Assembly (NCBI GenBank): GCA_050633105.1
Contig: JBOEFW010000016.1
Location: forward strand, 62,001 to 126,000
Direction of reading: 5' to 3'
From: Aureispira sp050633105
Lineage (GTDB): Bacteria > Bacteroidota > Bacteroidia > Chitinophagales > Saprospiraceae
DNA length: 64,000 nt
Positions 43,328 to 51,551 of the stretch are shown here, piece after piece. Made by a program: the position numbers and the translations under genes. Position 1 is the stretch's first letter, and each line of letters begins with the position of its first letter. The notes below the pieces were generated by a model that saw only the letters and a program-made list of their open reading frames with translations, was not told the DNA's origin and searched no databases.

Positions 43328-44143
43328 TTATACCGCTACATCATATTCGCGTAAAGCGCTATTGAGAGAGGTCTTTTTATCTGTACTTTCTTTGCGTTGT
43401 CCAATGATCAGAGCGCAAGAAACTTGATACGATCCTGCTGCAAATTCTTTGGTATAACTACCTGGGATAACAACAGAACGAGCAGGCACACGACCTTGGT
43501 AGATGATAGGTTCTTCCCCTGATACATCAATAATTTTAGTAGACTGCGTAATCGTTACATTTGCACCTAATACAGCTTCGCGTTCAACGCGCACCCCTTC
43601 AACCACAATACAACGAGAACCAATAAAGCAATTGTCTTCAATAATGACAGGTGCCGCTTGTAAGGGTTCTAAAACCCCACCAATACCAACACCACCACTA
43701 AGATGTACATTTTTGCCGATCTGTGCACAAGAACCAACGGTTGCCCAAGTATCAACCATTGTCCCGCTGTCTACATAGGCTCCAATGTTGACATAACTTG
43801 GCATCAAGATCGTTCCTGAAGCCACATAAGCGCCATGACGAGCAATGGCATGAGGAACAACACGTACGCCTAGTTCTGCGTAATTTTTCTTTAAAGGAAT
43901 TTTATCATGAAATTCAAACGGAGGCACCTCTATCGTTTCCATTTTTTGAATAGGAAAATACAACACCACGGCTTTTTTCACCCATTCATTCACCTTCCAG
44001 TCATTCCCATCAGGTTCGGCTACCCGCAATTCTCCTTTGTCTAATAGGTTCAATACTTCGCGGATATGGCTTTGTGTTTCTGCTTCTTTGAGTAGGGCGC
44101 GGTTGTCCCAAGCTTGTTCTATCGCGTTTTGTAGTGCTTTCAC
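43328..44143 (-). CDS. dapD: 2,3,4,5-tetrahydropyridine-2,6-dicarboxylate N-succinyltransferase
   Basis: 271 residues. The left-handed beta-helix hexapeptide repeats are clear between about 95 and 200 (MPSYVNIGAYVDSGTMVDTWATVG, VHLSGGVGIGGVLEP, ENCFIGSRCIVVEGV-like). Succinyltransferase of the succinylase branch making diaminopimelate and lysine, needed for peptidoglycan cross-links. Complete length. Lies downstream of a two-helix membrane protein gene, 42 bases away, on the same strand. Confidence 0.95.
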   Translation of the reverse strand: MKALQNAIEQAWDNRALLKEAETQSHIREVLNLLDKGELRVAEPDGNDWKVNEWVKKAVVLYFPIQKMETIEVPPFEFHDKIPLKKNYAELGVRVVPHAIARHGAYVASGTILMPSYVNIGAYVDSGTMVDTWATVGSCAQIGKNVHLSGGVGIGGVLEPLQAAPVIIEDNCFIGSRCIVVEGVRVEREAVLGANVTITQSTKIIDVSGEEPIIYQGRVPARSVVIPGSYTKEFAAGSYQVSCALIIGQRKESTDKKTSLNSALREYDVAV

Positions 44144-44185
44144 GGCTATTTGTGTGTTTATTATAAAATAAAAGCTCCTTAAGCT

Positions 44186-44656
44186 TTACTGTTTTTCTGC
44201 TTCAATCGTCGCCCCTGCTAATTGTTTCAAAACTTCAGGGTGTTGTTTTAGGAAATAATACCAATAATAACTTCCTATGAAGACGATAGTAGAGCCAAAC
44301 TGTGTTGGTTGATGAAAGTGTATGGTGACTTTTTGCCATAAAAAGACTTTGGTCTCTTCCACTTTTGCAATACTATCATAGGTGTATTGTAAGGATTTGG
44401 CGAAGTTGGAAACATATAAGAACTCCTCATCCATAGCGACCCATTTAATTCGAGCAAACAACAAGTAATACAATCCTGCTGTAGAAATCAAAAAAGAACT
44501 CACAATTAAACGCGCTGTAGTTGGCGTTAACGGTTCTTTAAGCCCATCCAAATTACTGAAGAGCAAAACCAAGGTAAGGCCACCAAAAAAGGTGAACCAA
44601 AACATGGGAAGCAATAATTTTAACGTCAAAGTCCAAGGGGACGATACCACCTGCAT
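44186..44656 (-). CDS. Small two-helix membrane protein, PH-like, unknown
   Basis: 156 residues. Two hydrophobic helices (about 13-33 and 47-66) are followed by a beta-strand-rich cytosolic region (RIKWVAMDEEFLYVSN, YDSIAKVEETKVFLWQKVTIHF) that resembles a bacterial PH-like domain, then an Ala/Glu-rich tail. No signal peptide. Just upstream of dapD, likely co-transcribed, with no known link in function. Confidence 0.7.
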   Translation of the reverse strand: MQVVSSPWTLTLKLLLPMFWFTFFGGLTLVLLFSNLDGLKEPLTPTTARLIVSSFLISTAGLYYLLFARIKWVAMDEEFLYVSNFAKSLQYTYDSIAKVEETKVFLWQKVTIHFHQPTQFGSTIVFIGSYYWYYFLKQHPEVLKQLAGATIEAEKQ

Positions 44657-44788
44657 AGCTGTTATTGATTGGTGTAAAAATTATACAATAGTACAGCTTT
44701 TTTTTGATAGCCTAGGGTTGCTTGACGCAAAAAGCGAAGTGCTTTAAAGCTTAGGAGATTTTAATGACCATTGAGGGTAGATTATCTA

Positions 44789-45421
44789 TTAGGCTAACAA
44801 GACTTTTTGGCGATAAAACAAGAGCATCGATAGACCAACTAAAAGACAAAAGCCGATGATTCCTAAAGGAGCCATTTCTGTCGTTTGGATGGCTGGTTCA
44901 AGGCATTCAAAGCGGTTGTTCCGAACTTGTAAGTAGGCTTGGTGTTGATTCTTATTATTCAAGACAAATTGTTGCTGTTGAAAACTTTCTTTGAGAATCA
45001 TCAAGGCGCTTTGATTATGATGAATGTCCTCAAAACTAGTATTCCTCACGTCAATACGGTGAAGACTATCGGGCATTCCCTCTATTTTAAATAATACATT
45101 CGTTTCGTGCCCTAATTGCACATAACCATCTTTCAACAACAATCGTATATCACCATTCCCCTCCAGAATAATCCTGTTTTGCAAATGTTGTAGGACTAAG
45201 GCTCTAAATTCCTCTGGCGTTTTATAACTCTCCGCCCCATAGGTCGTTTCTACTTCGTATTCAAAGGCCGTCAGGGCAGCTTTTACTTGAAGAAGCCAAG
45301 AGCCATCTTTTTGCTCCATTAATACGGTAGAAGAAAGATCAGGTTGGTGGGCCCAAATAGCCGTGGTTTGTACAAAAAACGCCACCCATACGAGGTATTT
45401 TATCATCTTATTATTGTTCAA
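44789..45421 (-). CDS. Exported protein with C-terminal membrane anchor, unknown
   Basis: 210 residues. Signal peptide (YLVWVAFFVQTTAIWA) then a beta-rich extracytoplasmic domain (STVLMEQKDGSWLLQVKAALTAFEYEVETT), ending in a hydrophobic helix (about 185-203, LGIIGFCLLVGLSMLLFY) and a short basic tail. The domain before the anchor contains paired strands and a Cys (FECLEPA). The layout recalls cation-handling accessory proteins, but no motif proves it. Third member of the minus-strand cluster after the YHYH and EF-hand genes, with a gap of about 130 bases. Confidence 0.65.
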   Translation of the reverse strand: MNNNKMIKYLVWVAFFVQTTAIWAHQPDLSSTVLMEQKDGSWLLQVKAALTAFEYEVETTYGAESYKTPEEFRALVLQHLQNRIILEGNGDIRLLLKDGYVQLGHETNVLFKIEGMPDSLHRIDVRNTSFEDIHHNQSALMILKESFQQQQFVLNNKNQHQAYLQVRNNRFECLEPAIQTTEMAPLGIIGFCLLVGLSMLLFYRQKVLLA

Positions 45422-45550
45422 TTAAAAAAGCTTTTTGTCAAATACGAGATCCCTCCCAAAATCCCACTCCTTGTTTCCATTGTATCCCATAAAAAATACG
45501 CTAACAATGGAGCAGGAATTGGGCAGAATCCTTGTCCCTAAAGCACCTTT

Positions 45551-46018
45551 TTATCTTGGGCCTCTTCGCCCTCCTTCTCTTCCTGGAGGCGGAGGTGCTT
45601 GCTCTAATTCTTCTTGACTCAGAAAACCGTCTCTATTCCTATCAATTTTATCAAAATCATTGACTAATGGCCCTCTTACTTCTCCTTTCGATAATTGACC
45701 ATCTTTGTTGGCATCCATTTCCAAGAGACGAGCGATATCAGGTCCTCCCTTTCGTTTCTTTGCAGCAGCTTTTCGAGGCATTTTTTCCAATTCTGCTTTA
45801 GAGAGTAAACCATCGTTATTAACGTCTATTTTCTTAAAATCTTTAGCCAAAGGTCCTTTGACCTCTTTTTTTGAAAGTTGACCATCTTGATTCGCATCCA
45901 TCTTCATCAACTCCTCTTGGCTTGGTCGAGCTGCTTGTTTTTTTGTTTCTGGTTGTTGAGCATAGGTTGTTGTTGCCAACAAAAAACTCAGCGCTACAAA
46001 AGCTATTATCGTTTTCAT
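45551..46018 (-). CDS. Secreted EF-hand protein
   Basis: 155 residues from ATG 46018; an upstream in-frame ATG at 46090 adds an unlikely N-terminus overlapping the YHYH gene. Signal peptide (TIIAFVALSFLLATTTYAQ), then at least four EF-hand-type loops: MDANQDGQLSKKEV, IDVNNDGLLSKAEL, MDANKDGQLSKGEV, IDRNRDGFLSQEEL, each with the Asp/Asn/Gly/Glu ligand order. A Pro/Gly/Arg tail (APPPPGREGGRRGPR) follows. Probably binds calcium outside the cytoplasm. It sits 44 bases after the YHYH gene. Confidence 0.88.
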   Translation of the reverse strand: MKTIIAFVALSFLLATTTYAQQPETKKQAARPSQEELMKMDANQDGQLSKKEVKGPLAKDFKKIDVNNDGLLSKAELEKMPRKAAAKKRKGGPDIARLLEMDANKDGQLSKGEVRGPLVNDFDKIDRNRDGFLSQEELEQAPPPPGREGGRRGPR

Positions 46019-46062
46019 TGTTTGTTGTTTTTGGTAAAAAATGATAGAAAGAGAAAAGGAAA

Positions 46063-47034
46063 TTATTCCACGTAAGCGCCATGTAAACAATCAATAAAAT
46101 TGTTATTTCCTGCTTCATCAACATGATAATGGTAACCTCTCACATCGTCGTAATGTCCTCTACATTCGTCTAAATCTGTTGGAATAGCTCCATTGTCATC
46201 TTTCAAGGCGTAGATCCCGTGTCCATCCATTGCGTAACCAATCATGGCCGCATGTCCATCATTTTGGCTGATTTCTTTACTAACACCTGTTGCAGCATGG
46301 TAGTGGTAACCCGCAGCTAGATTAATGTGTCCTCCTGCATCGTCAAAAGGCGCCAAAGTATACGCTCCCAAAATAGCACTGGTAGGTGCTGGTGCATCAA
46401 AAACAATCCCATTAAAAGCAATGCCTCGTTGACTTGGTCCTGATCCTCCTTGGCCTGGAGGGCCCATCATTCCAAAAGAAGTTGTTTGCTCTAAACGAAC
46501 AGGCGTAATAGGAATGGTATAAGTTTGTGTTAAGGTGGTCACATAAGAAGGTAAACATTCTACACAATAATTCTGATAAGCAGCGCCAACATTAGGGTTC
46601 GCAGCGTTCGCGCAATCTGTTTGAGAATCGGTGGTATAGATGTCTCCATTGGCATCATACATCAGCCATGTATTGTCATTGTAGAAGGTTGCCATATTCT
46701 GAATAAACGCCCCATCTACATCATAGACTTGACCGCCTTCTAACCAGATTCCTCCTTTACTCGCGTCATCTGTAATGTTATCAGGACACCAAGGCCCCAT
46801 TGTATGGTCCGTAGGAACACCATTCGTGGTAATTTCGTAGCAGTTGGTACTACTTCCATCAGATAATGTACAAGGAATCGTTGTTATTGTAAAATCTGTT
46901 CCATCAGTCAAGAACAGGGCAGCATCAACATCGTGGACAATAGCGTCCTCTATCAGGTCATTGGTCTTGTCGTTACAAGCATTAAAAACCAATAGATTTG
47001 TTACCATAAAAAAAGCAAACAATCGATTATTCAT
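46063..47034 (-). CDS. YHYH-domain lipoprotein
   Basis: 323 residues. Lipobox in LLVFNAC after a short hydrophobic signal. The C-terminal half contains the diagnostic GYHYH motif twice: LAAGYHYHAATG and VRGYHYHVDEAG, in a YHYH-protein domain that also has PPGQGGSGPSQRGIAFNGIVFDAP. The N-terminal half is Asp/Thr/Cys-rich with several conserved Cys (CYEIT, CANAANP, CVECLP). YHYH proteins often occur with EF-hand or calcium genes; role unknown, metal binding suspected from the His pairs. First gene of the cluster with the EF-hand gene. Confidence 0.82.
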   Translation of the reverse strand: MNNRLFAFFMVTNLLVFNACNDKTNDLIEDAIVHDVDAALFLTDGTDFTITTIPCTLSDGSSTNCYEITTNGVPTDHTMGPWCPDNITDDASKGGIWLEGGQVYDVDGAFIQNMATFYNDNTWLMYDANGDIYTTDSQTDCANAANPNVGAAYQNYCVECLPSYVTTLTQTYTIPITPVRLEQTTSFGMMGPPGQGGSGPSQRGIAFNGIVFDAPAPTSAILGAYTLAPFDDAGGHINLAAGYHYHAATGVSKEISQNDGHAAMIGYAMDGHGIYALKDDNGAIPTDLDECRGHYDDVRGYHYHVDEAGNNNFIDCLHGAYVE

Positions 47035-47130
47035 AATTATACTGGTTTGATGTTTTGGGAGTATTACCCGCTATCTTCTAGACCAGCTCCTTCTTATAAT
47101 CCTTCGTCTATTTTTTATTTTTTTGAAAAT

Positions 47131-48030
47131 TTATTTCCATTTATTCACCATATATACTCCCAATAAGATGAAAACCATTCCCACATAATGCAAAGGAAAC
47201 AATTGCTCTCCATCCAACAAACCCCATAAAACAGCAATCACAGGAATCACATAAGTAACCGCCGTAGCAAATACGGTAGAGGTGATTTGAATGAGAATAT
47301 TAAATAGAACCAAGGCGATTGCCGTTCCTAAAATTCCTAAAATAGCCAAATACCCTAAAGCCTGCCACGAGGCTGGCGTACTGCCTATTACGGTCAAAAA
47401 ATCGGTGGTCAATAAATACACCAAAGCGACAGGCCCAGTAAATAACATCGCAACTGCTGTCAGTGGCAAAGGAGCTATTTTTCCTAGTTTGACTTTGAGT
47501 AAATTTGCATTGGTTCCATAACAAATGGTTGCCAATACCACTAAAAGAGCATAAGCATTCATCCCTCCCAAAGCGCCTTCTGCTTGTACAAAACTCAAAC
47601 CTAAGGTTCCTACAAAACCAATCACCAAACCTAGCAATTGCTCTTTTTTCCAAGCTGTTTTAAAAATAAAAATCCCTATTATAAAGGCAAATAAAGGGGT
47701 CAAGCCATTAAGTACTCCTGCAATGGAACTGGCTAAACTCGTTTCTGCTTTGGCAAACAAAAAGGCAGGGATAAGATTACCCATGAAGCCCGTCAGAGCA
47801 ACATAACCCAATTTATCTTTTGGAATTTTTGCCAAGGAAGGAATCGCCCAAGGGAGCAGTACTAGAAAGGAAAAAACGACACGTAACGCCCCTACTTGTC
47901 CAGCAGAATATACCTCTAGACCTCGTTTGATGAGAATAAACGAACTTCCCCAGATCAAGGAAAGTATAATAAAAAGGAAAATGGGCAAATACTTAGAATG
48001 GGTAACGGTAGTCGCTGTTTGTTCTTTCAT
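47131..48030 (-). CDS. EamA family metabolite transporter (DMT superfamily)
   Basis: 299 residues from ATG 48030. About ten membrane helices in two repeated five-helix halves, each with an EamA domain: IWGSSFILIKRGLEVYSAGQVGALR in the first and ATICYGTNANLLKVKLGKIAPLPL in the second. Exports or imports small metabolites; substrate cannot be told from sequence. Runs alone on the minus strand between the YHYH cluster and an unusual membrane protein gene. Confidence 0.88.
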   Translation of the reverse strand: MKEQTATTVTHSKYLPIFLFIILSLIWGSSFILIKRGLEVYSAGQVGALRVVFSFLVLLPWAIPSLAKIPKDKLGYVALTGFMGNLIPAFLFAKAETSLASSIAGVLNGLTPLFAFIIGIFIFKTAWKKEQLLGLVIGFVGTLGLSFVQAEGALGGMNAYALLVVLATICYGTNANLLKVKLGKIAPLPLTAVAMLFTGPVALVYLLTTDFLTVIGSTPASWQALGYLAILGILGTAIALVLFNILIQITSTVFATAVTYVIPVIAVLWGLLDGEQLFPLHYVGMVFILLGVYMVNKWK

Positions 48031-48105
48031 TAGACAAGTCTCCAAAATGGTTGAGAGAAATTTGCTGCAATATTACTACATTTTTACTACTTGTGTGCTG
48101 CTCTA

Positions 48106-48144
48106 CAAAAAAACGCGCCTTTAGTAAAGAAATACTAAAGGCGC
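48106..48144 (-). terminator. Terminator of the gene at 48174-49148
   Basis: GCGCCTTTAGTA and TACTAAAGGCGC form a perfect 12-bp stem around AAGAAA; on the minus strand it is followed by a run of seven T. Confidence 0.8.
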
Positions 48145-48173
48145 ATTAATGTGCTCTCGCATTATATTATCTC

Positions 48174-49148
48174 TTATAAAGAAGCTCCTCCTCCTCGCAA
48201 GGCTCCTTTAAAATTATTCTTAGTGGAAGAAACTCCGACAAATTCGTAGGTAGCAACAGCTCCATAGCCTTCTAACAAATCTTCTACTTGCTTACAAATC
48301 AAATTCTCAGCATAAAACAAATGTTCAGGTTGTTGCAACCCTAGTCTATATTCAGACTTAACAGATAAATCTTTAGCACTACATAAAGCTTGTACTGCTG
48401 GTTGCCAAGTCGTCAAATGAGCATTCTTAGATGTCATGGTAGGATCAATCTCATACCGATGGGTCATATATTGGCTGAGCTCTACCCAATGTTGTTGTGC
48501 TTCTGGAAGCTCATAGTCGGCTACAGGAATATTTGTACTAATAAAAGGGACGGCTTTTCCTTTGCTCATAGACAAGGTTCCTACAAAACTAATGCTGTGG
48601 TTTCTGGTGTAGTGAAAGGTGTCTAAAGATTCCATTTCATAACTAGAGAAAACGAAGGTACTGTTCTCTTTTTCTGTATGAATCACCTGATAATAGGGTA
48701 AACGTTCTTTTAAATTTTCTAGAACAGCCGCAGGGAAATCAACTGCTGGAGCGACATTCAAAGACAAAAAATCAACTCCTCTATCTCCTAGATGCTCTTG
48801 TAAAACCACTAAATCGCTATTCTGGCGTAGGGTTAAACTAGCAACGCGGACAGTGGGTTCTTTTTCTGAAAGTCCTGCTTGATTTGTTGTAGTAGGTTGT
48901 TGTTCTTTTAAGAAAGAGCAAACAGCGATACAAGCTATGAAATTAAATAAAATCACGGTATTCTTGCGCCATGCAAAACCAATAAATCCTGAGATCAAAA
49001 AAAACAGCATGATCAGTAGAGCGTGGCTCGATAACAGTTCGCTAAACCAAGTATTGGTCGGAATGATGGTTCCTAAGGTAAGGCCACCAACTACCAGTAT
49101 ACCCGCTACATGAAAGTAAGGCGTGGAACTAATTTTGTTGAAACTCAT
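48174..49148 (-). CDS. Membrane protein with degenerate endonuclease/exonuclease/phosphatase-like domain
   Basis: 324 residues. Three hydrophobic helices in the first 80 residues (about 13-32, 38-60, 62-82) are followed by a soluble domain in a place and order (VRVASLTLRQNSDLVVLQEHLGDRGVDFLSLN, FVFSSYEMESLDTFHY, ALRGGGASL) reminiscent of EEP-fold proteins. The usual catalytic residues (Asn near the start, Glu of QE, Asp-x-Asn, terminal His) are largely missing, so it may be a non-catalytic relative. The assignment is tentative. Confidence 0.5.
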   Translation of the reverse strand: MSFNKISSTPYFHVAGILVVGGLTLGTIIPTNTWFSELLSSHALLIMLFFLISGFIGFAWRKNTVILFNFIACIAVCSFLKEQQPTTTNQAGLSEKEPTVRVASLTLRQNSDLVVLQEHLGDRGVDFLSLNVAPAVDFPAAVLENLKERLPYYQVIHTEKENSTFVFSSYEMESLDTFHYTRNHSISFVGTLSMSKGKAVPFISTNIPVADYELPEAQQHWVELSQYMTHRYEIDPTMTSKNAHLTTWQPAVQALCSAKDLSVKSEYRLGLQQPEHLFYAENLICKQVEDLLEGYGAVATYEFVGVSSTKNNFKGALRGGGASL

Positions 49149-49718
49149 AGTGTAATAAGATACAATTCTTTAGTGTTGATTAATGCTAAGATAATCCATT
49201 TTATTTAGTAAATGGGACGATAAAAGGCTATCTCCTTGTTAAGAAACTATGTTTCTTGGGTTAACAGCAAAAGAGGTAATCACTCCACATAATGGAGTAG
49301 AGCTCTGTCATCAGTTAAAGTAATCCATAATTTTTGTAAGTTACCATACACTTATCCTTTCGATAAAGTTTAGAATAGATAGAAGGCTGGTATTTTTTTC
49401 CAAAAAAGCTATCTTTAAGCTTTTAACGTTTAGTTAGTGTACTTTATTATACAAAAGAGAACGAGAATTAAGATCTCTTTCTCTTGCCTCTAACCAAATA
49501 CCATTCCAAGCTATTAAACGTTACAGCAACAAAGTTTTTTCTAAGTTTTTTTTGTTACTTTTTACGAGTACAAACAAACTAAAAAAAAGCATAAACAAAT
49601 TATTATTTTCTTTTAAAGACAAAGCTTATTTTTAGTTTATTTGGCTTTTCTCAAAAGCTCTGCAAAGGTAATTAAATCCAACTAAACGCAAAACTTCTGC
49701 ACTGATAAAAAGTTCATT
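49149..49718. other. Gene-free divergent upstream region
   Basis: 570 AT-rich bases between divergent genes. No coding frame. ACTCCA...TGGAGT near 49280-49297 gives a short hairpin. Promoters for both genes should lie here, but I could not fix a -7/-33 pair. Confidence 0.4.
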
Positions 49719-50528
49719 ATGAAGGCTTATAACAAGGAAAACACCTACTTTGCCTCTGACTTTCATTTAGGAGCACCTAATATAGAGCACAGCCGCTTAC
49801 GCGAACAAAAAATATTGCGGTGGCTATCTCACATTGAGGAAAATGCTAAGACTATTTATTTAGTAGGAGACATCTTTGATTTTTGGTTTGAATATCAAAC
49901 AGTTGTTCCAAAGGGCGCAGTACGTCTGCTGGGAAAACTAGCGCAGATGAGTGATGCAGGGATCGATATTCATTTTTTTGTTGGTAATCACGATTTATGG
50001 ATGGCCGATTATTTTCCAGAAGAATTAGGGATTACGGTCCACCATCAGCCCATACAAGTTACAATAGGTACACAGCGTTTTTTTATTGGACATGGGGATG
50101 GCCTCGGTCCTGAAGATCATGGATATAAGCGCCTTCGACGAATTTTTGTTCATCCTTTTTGCCAATGGCTTTTTCGTTGGCTGCATCCTGATTTAGGCAT
50201 TCGCTTGGCGCAATACTCTTCCAAAGCAAGCCGTACTGCTCAAAAAGAACCCGAGCAGTTTTTAGGCCCCGACAAAGAATGGCTTTTGCTCTATTCTAAT
50301 TTCAAATTGAAAAAACATCCCGATTTAGATTATTTCATCTTTGGTCATCGGCATTTGCCTTTGGATATTTTGTTGGAGAATGGACAGACGCGCTATGTGA
50401 ATTTAGGAGAATGGTTCGACTCTTGTACTTATGCTGTTTATGATGGCCAGCAATTAACCTTGAAGGCTTTTGAAAATCCAGCATTTAAACCTTTTGTCTA
50501 CTCTACTGCTAACCCCTCCACTCTATGA
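49719..50528 (+). CDS. lpxH: UDP-2,3-diacylglucosamine diphosphatase LpxH
   Basis: 269 residues, a calcineurin-like metallophosphoesterase. Motifs: SDFHLG (D14, H16), GDIFDFW (D51), GNHDLW (N90, H91), GHGDGL, and GHRHLPLD. Cleaves UDP-2,3-diacylglucosamine to lipid X in lipid A synthesis, at the cytoplasmic membrane face. Bacteroidota LpxH proteins have this length and the DFW in the second motif. Its stop overlaps the start of a secreted protein gene by four bases (ATGA). Confidence 0.92.
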   Translation: MKAYNKENTYFASDFHLGAPNIEHSRLREQKILRWLSHIEENAKTIYLVGDIFDFWFEYQTVVPKGAVRLLGKLAQMSDAGIDIHFFVGNHDLWMADYFPEELGITVHHQPIQVTIGTQRFFIGHGDGLGPEDHGYKRLRRIFVHPFCQWLFRWLHPDLGIRLAQYSSKASRTAQKEPEQFLGPDKEWLLLYSNFKLKKHPDLDYFIFGHRHLPLDILLENGQTRYVNLGEWFDSCTYAVYDGQQLTLKAFENPAFKPFVYSTANPSTL

Positions 50529-51343
50529 TCTTTTTGCGTATTGTTTTACTCTTTGGTTGGTTGTTACTTGGTACAGTTGGCTATAGCCAAAACGAGTACC
50601 GTTTTCAGCCCATCGCTCAAATAGAACAAACTGCTCAATGGATGGAAGTAGACAAAATGCAACAGTTATATTTATTGGTTGGAGACAACGACTTGCAAAA
50701 ATACGATGTCAAGGGTAACTTATTGTGCCGTTTTAATGAAAATAACCTAGGACCTATCTCCTATGTAGATGTTAGTAATCCTTTTAGAATTCTCGTTTAT
50801 TATGACGACTATACCACCGTCATTTTCTTAGACAGAACCTTGAGCGAAATTCAACGACATGATTTATCCCATCTAGACCTACCACAAGTAGAAGCCTTGG
50901 GCACCGCTTCTGACAATAATTTATGGTTATTCGATAACAACAGCTATACCCTCAAAAAATTAGATCAGAAAAACGAAGTTTTAGTAGAAAGCTTAGACTT
51001 GAATCTACTCCTTCCTGAAGCACTTAATCCTGTTCGCTTGCTAGAAGCCAACAATCGTGTGTATCTCAACTCTCCCAATTTAGGAGTTTTGGTATTTGAC
51101 CTTTTTGGCAATTATATCAAAACAATTCCCTTGTTGGACTTAGATTATTTTCAGTGGTACGAAGGACAAATCTTCTACACGCAAGACAAAAAACTACAAG
51201 CTTATCATTTATTATCCTTCCAGTACAAAAATATTGAATTACCTATTTTAGAGGACAATTTAGAACAACTCTGTCTCGCACAGGATCGTTTATATGCCAA
51301 ATATCCTACTAAGATTGAAATTATTCAAGTTCGTGAAAAATAA
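50525..51343 (+). CDS. Secreted beta-propeller-like protein, unknown
   Basis: 272 residues. Signal peptide (IVLLFGWLLLGTVGYSQ), then repeating strands typical of a WD/propeller fold (QLYLLVGDNDLQKYDVKGNLLCRF, NNLWLFDNNSYTLKKLDQKNEVLV, LGVLVFDLFGNYIKTI). ATGA overlap with lpxH suggests a tight operon; many Bacteroidota carry this pairing, whose reason is not known to me. Confidence 0.7.
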   Translation: MIFLRIVLLFGWLLLGTVGYSQNEYRFQPIAQIEQTAQWMEVDKMQQLYLLVGDNDLQKYDVKGNLLCRFNENNLGPISYVDVSNPFRILVYYDDYTTVIFLDRTLSEIQRHDLSHLDLPQVEALGTASDNNLWLFDNNSYTLKKLDQKNEVLVESLDLNLLLPEALNPVRLLEANNRVYLNSPNLGVLVFDLFGNYIKTIPLLDLDYFQWYEGQIFYTQDKKLQAYHLLSFQYKNIELPILEDNLEQLCLAQDRLYAKYPTKIEIIQVREK

Positions 51344-51365
51344 TTTAACTTTTTTTGGAGAATAA

Positions 51366-51398
51366 TTTGGAGGTACCCTATCCTTTGCCTTATATTTG
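51366..51398 (+). promoter_or_regulatory. tRNA-Phe promoter
   Basis: TTTG (51366-51369), 21-base spacer and TATATTTG (51391-51398) match the Bacteroidota sigma-70 consensus (TTTG, 19-23, TAnnTTTG), with the tRNA starting 25 bases further on. Confidence 0.85.
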
Positions 51399-51422
51399 TG
51401 TCGCTCTCAAGAGAGAGTGACT

Positions 51423-51495
51423 GGCTTCTTAGCTCAGTTGGTAGAGCATCGGACTGAAAATCCGTGTGTCGGCAGTTCGAGTCTGCCAGAGGCCA
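51423..51495 (+). tRNA. tRNA-Phe (anticodon GAA)
   Basis: 73 nt cloverleaf. Acceptor GGCTTCT pairs with AGAGGCC (one T-G). D arm GCTC...GAGC; T arm GGCAG TTCGAGT CTGCC. Anticodon loop CTGAAAA with GAA. The top pair of the anticodon stem would be T-T. CCA is not encoded. Confidence 0.97.
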
Positions 51496-51499
51496 CAAA

Positions 51500-51531
51500 A
51501 GCATTCTAACTTCGGTTAGGATGCTTTTTTT
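51500..51531 (+). terminator. Terminator after tRNA-Phe
   Basis: AGCATTCTAAC and GTTAGGATGCT form an 11-bp stem (one T-G) with a TTCG tetraloop, followed by seven T. Very strong hairpin. Confidence 0.95.
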
Positions 51532-51551
51532 ATGTGGTGGAATCTTCTCCC

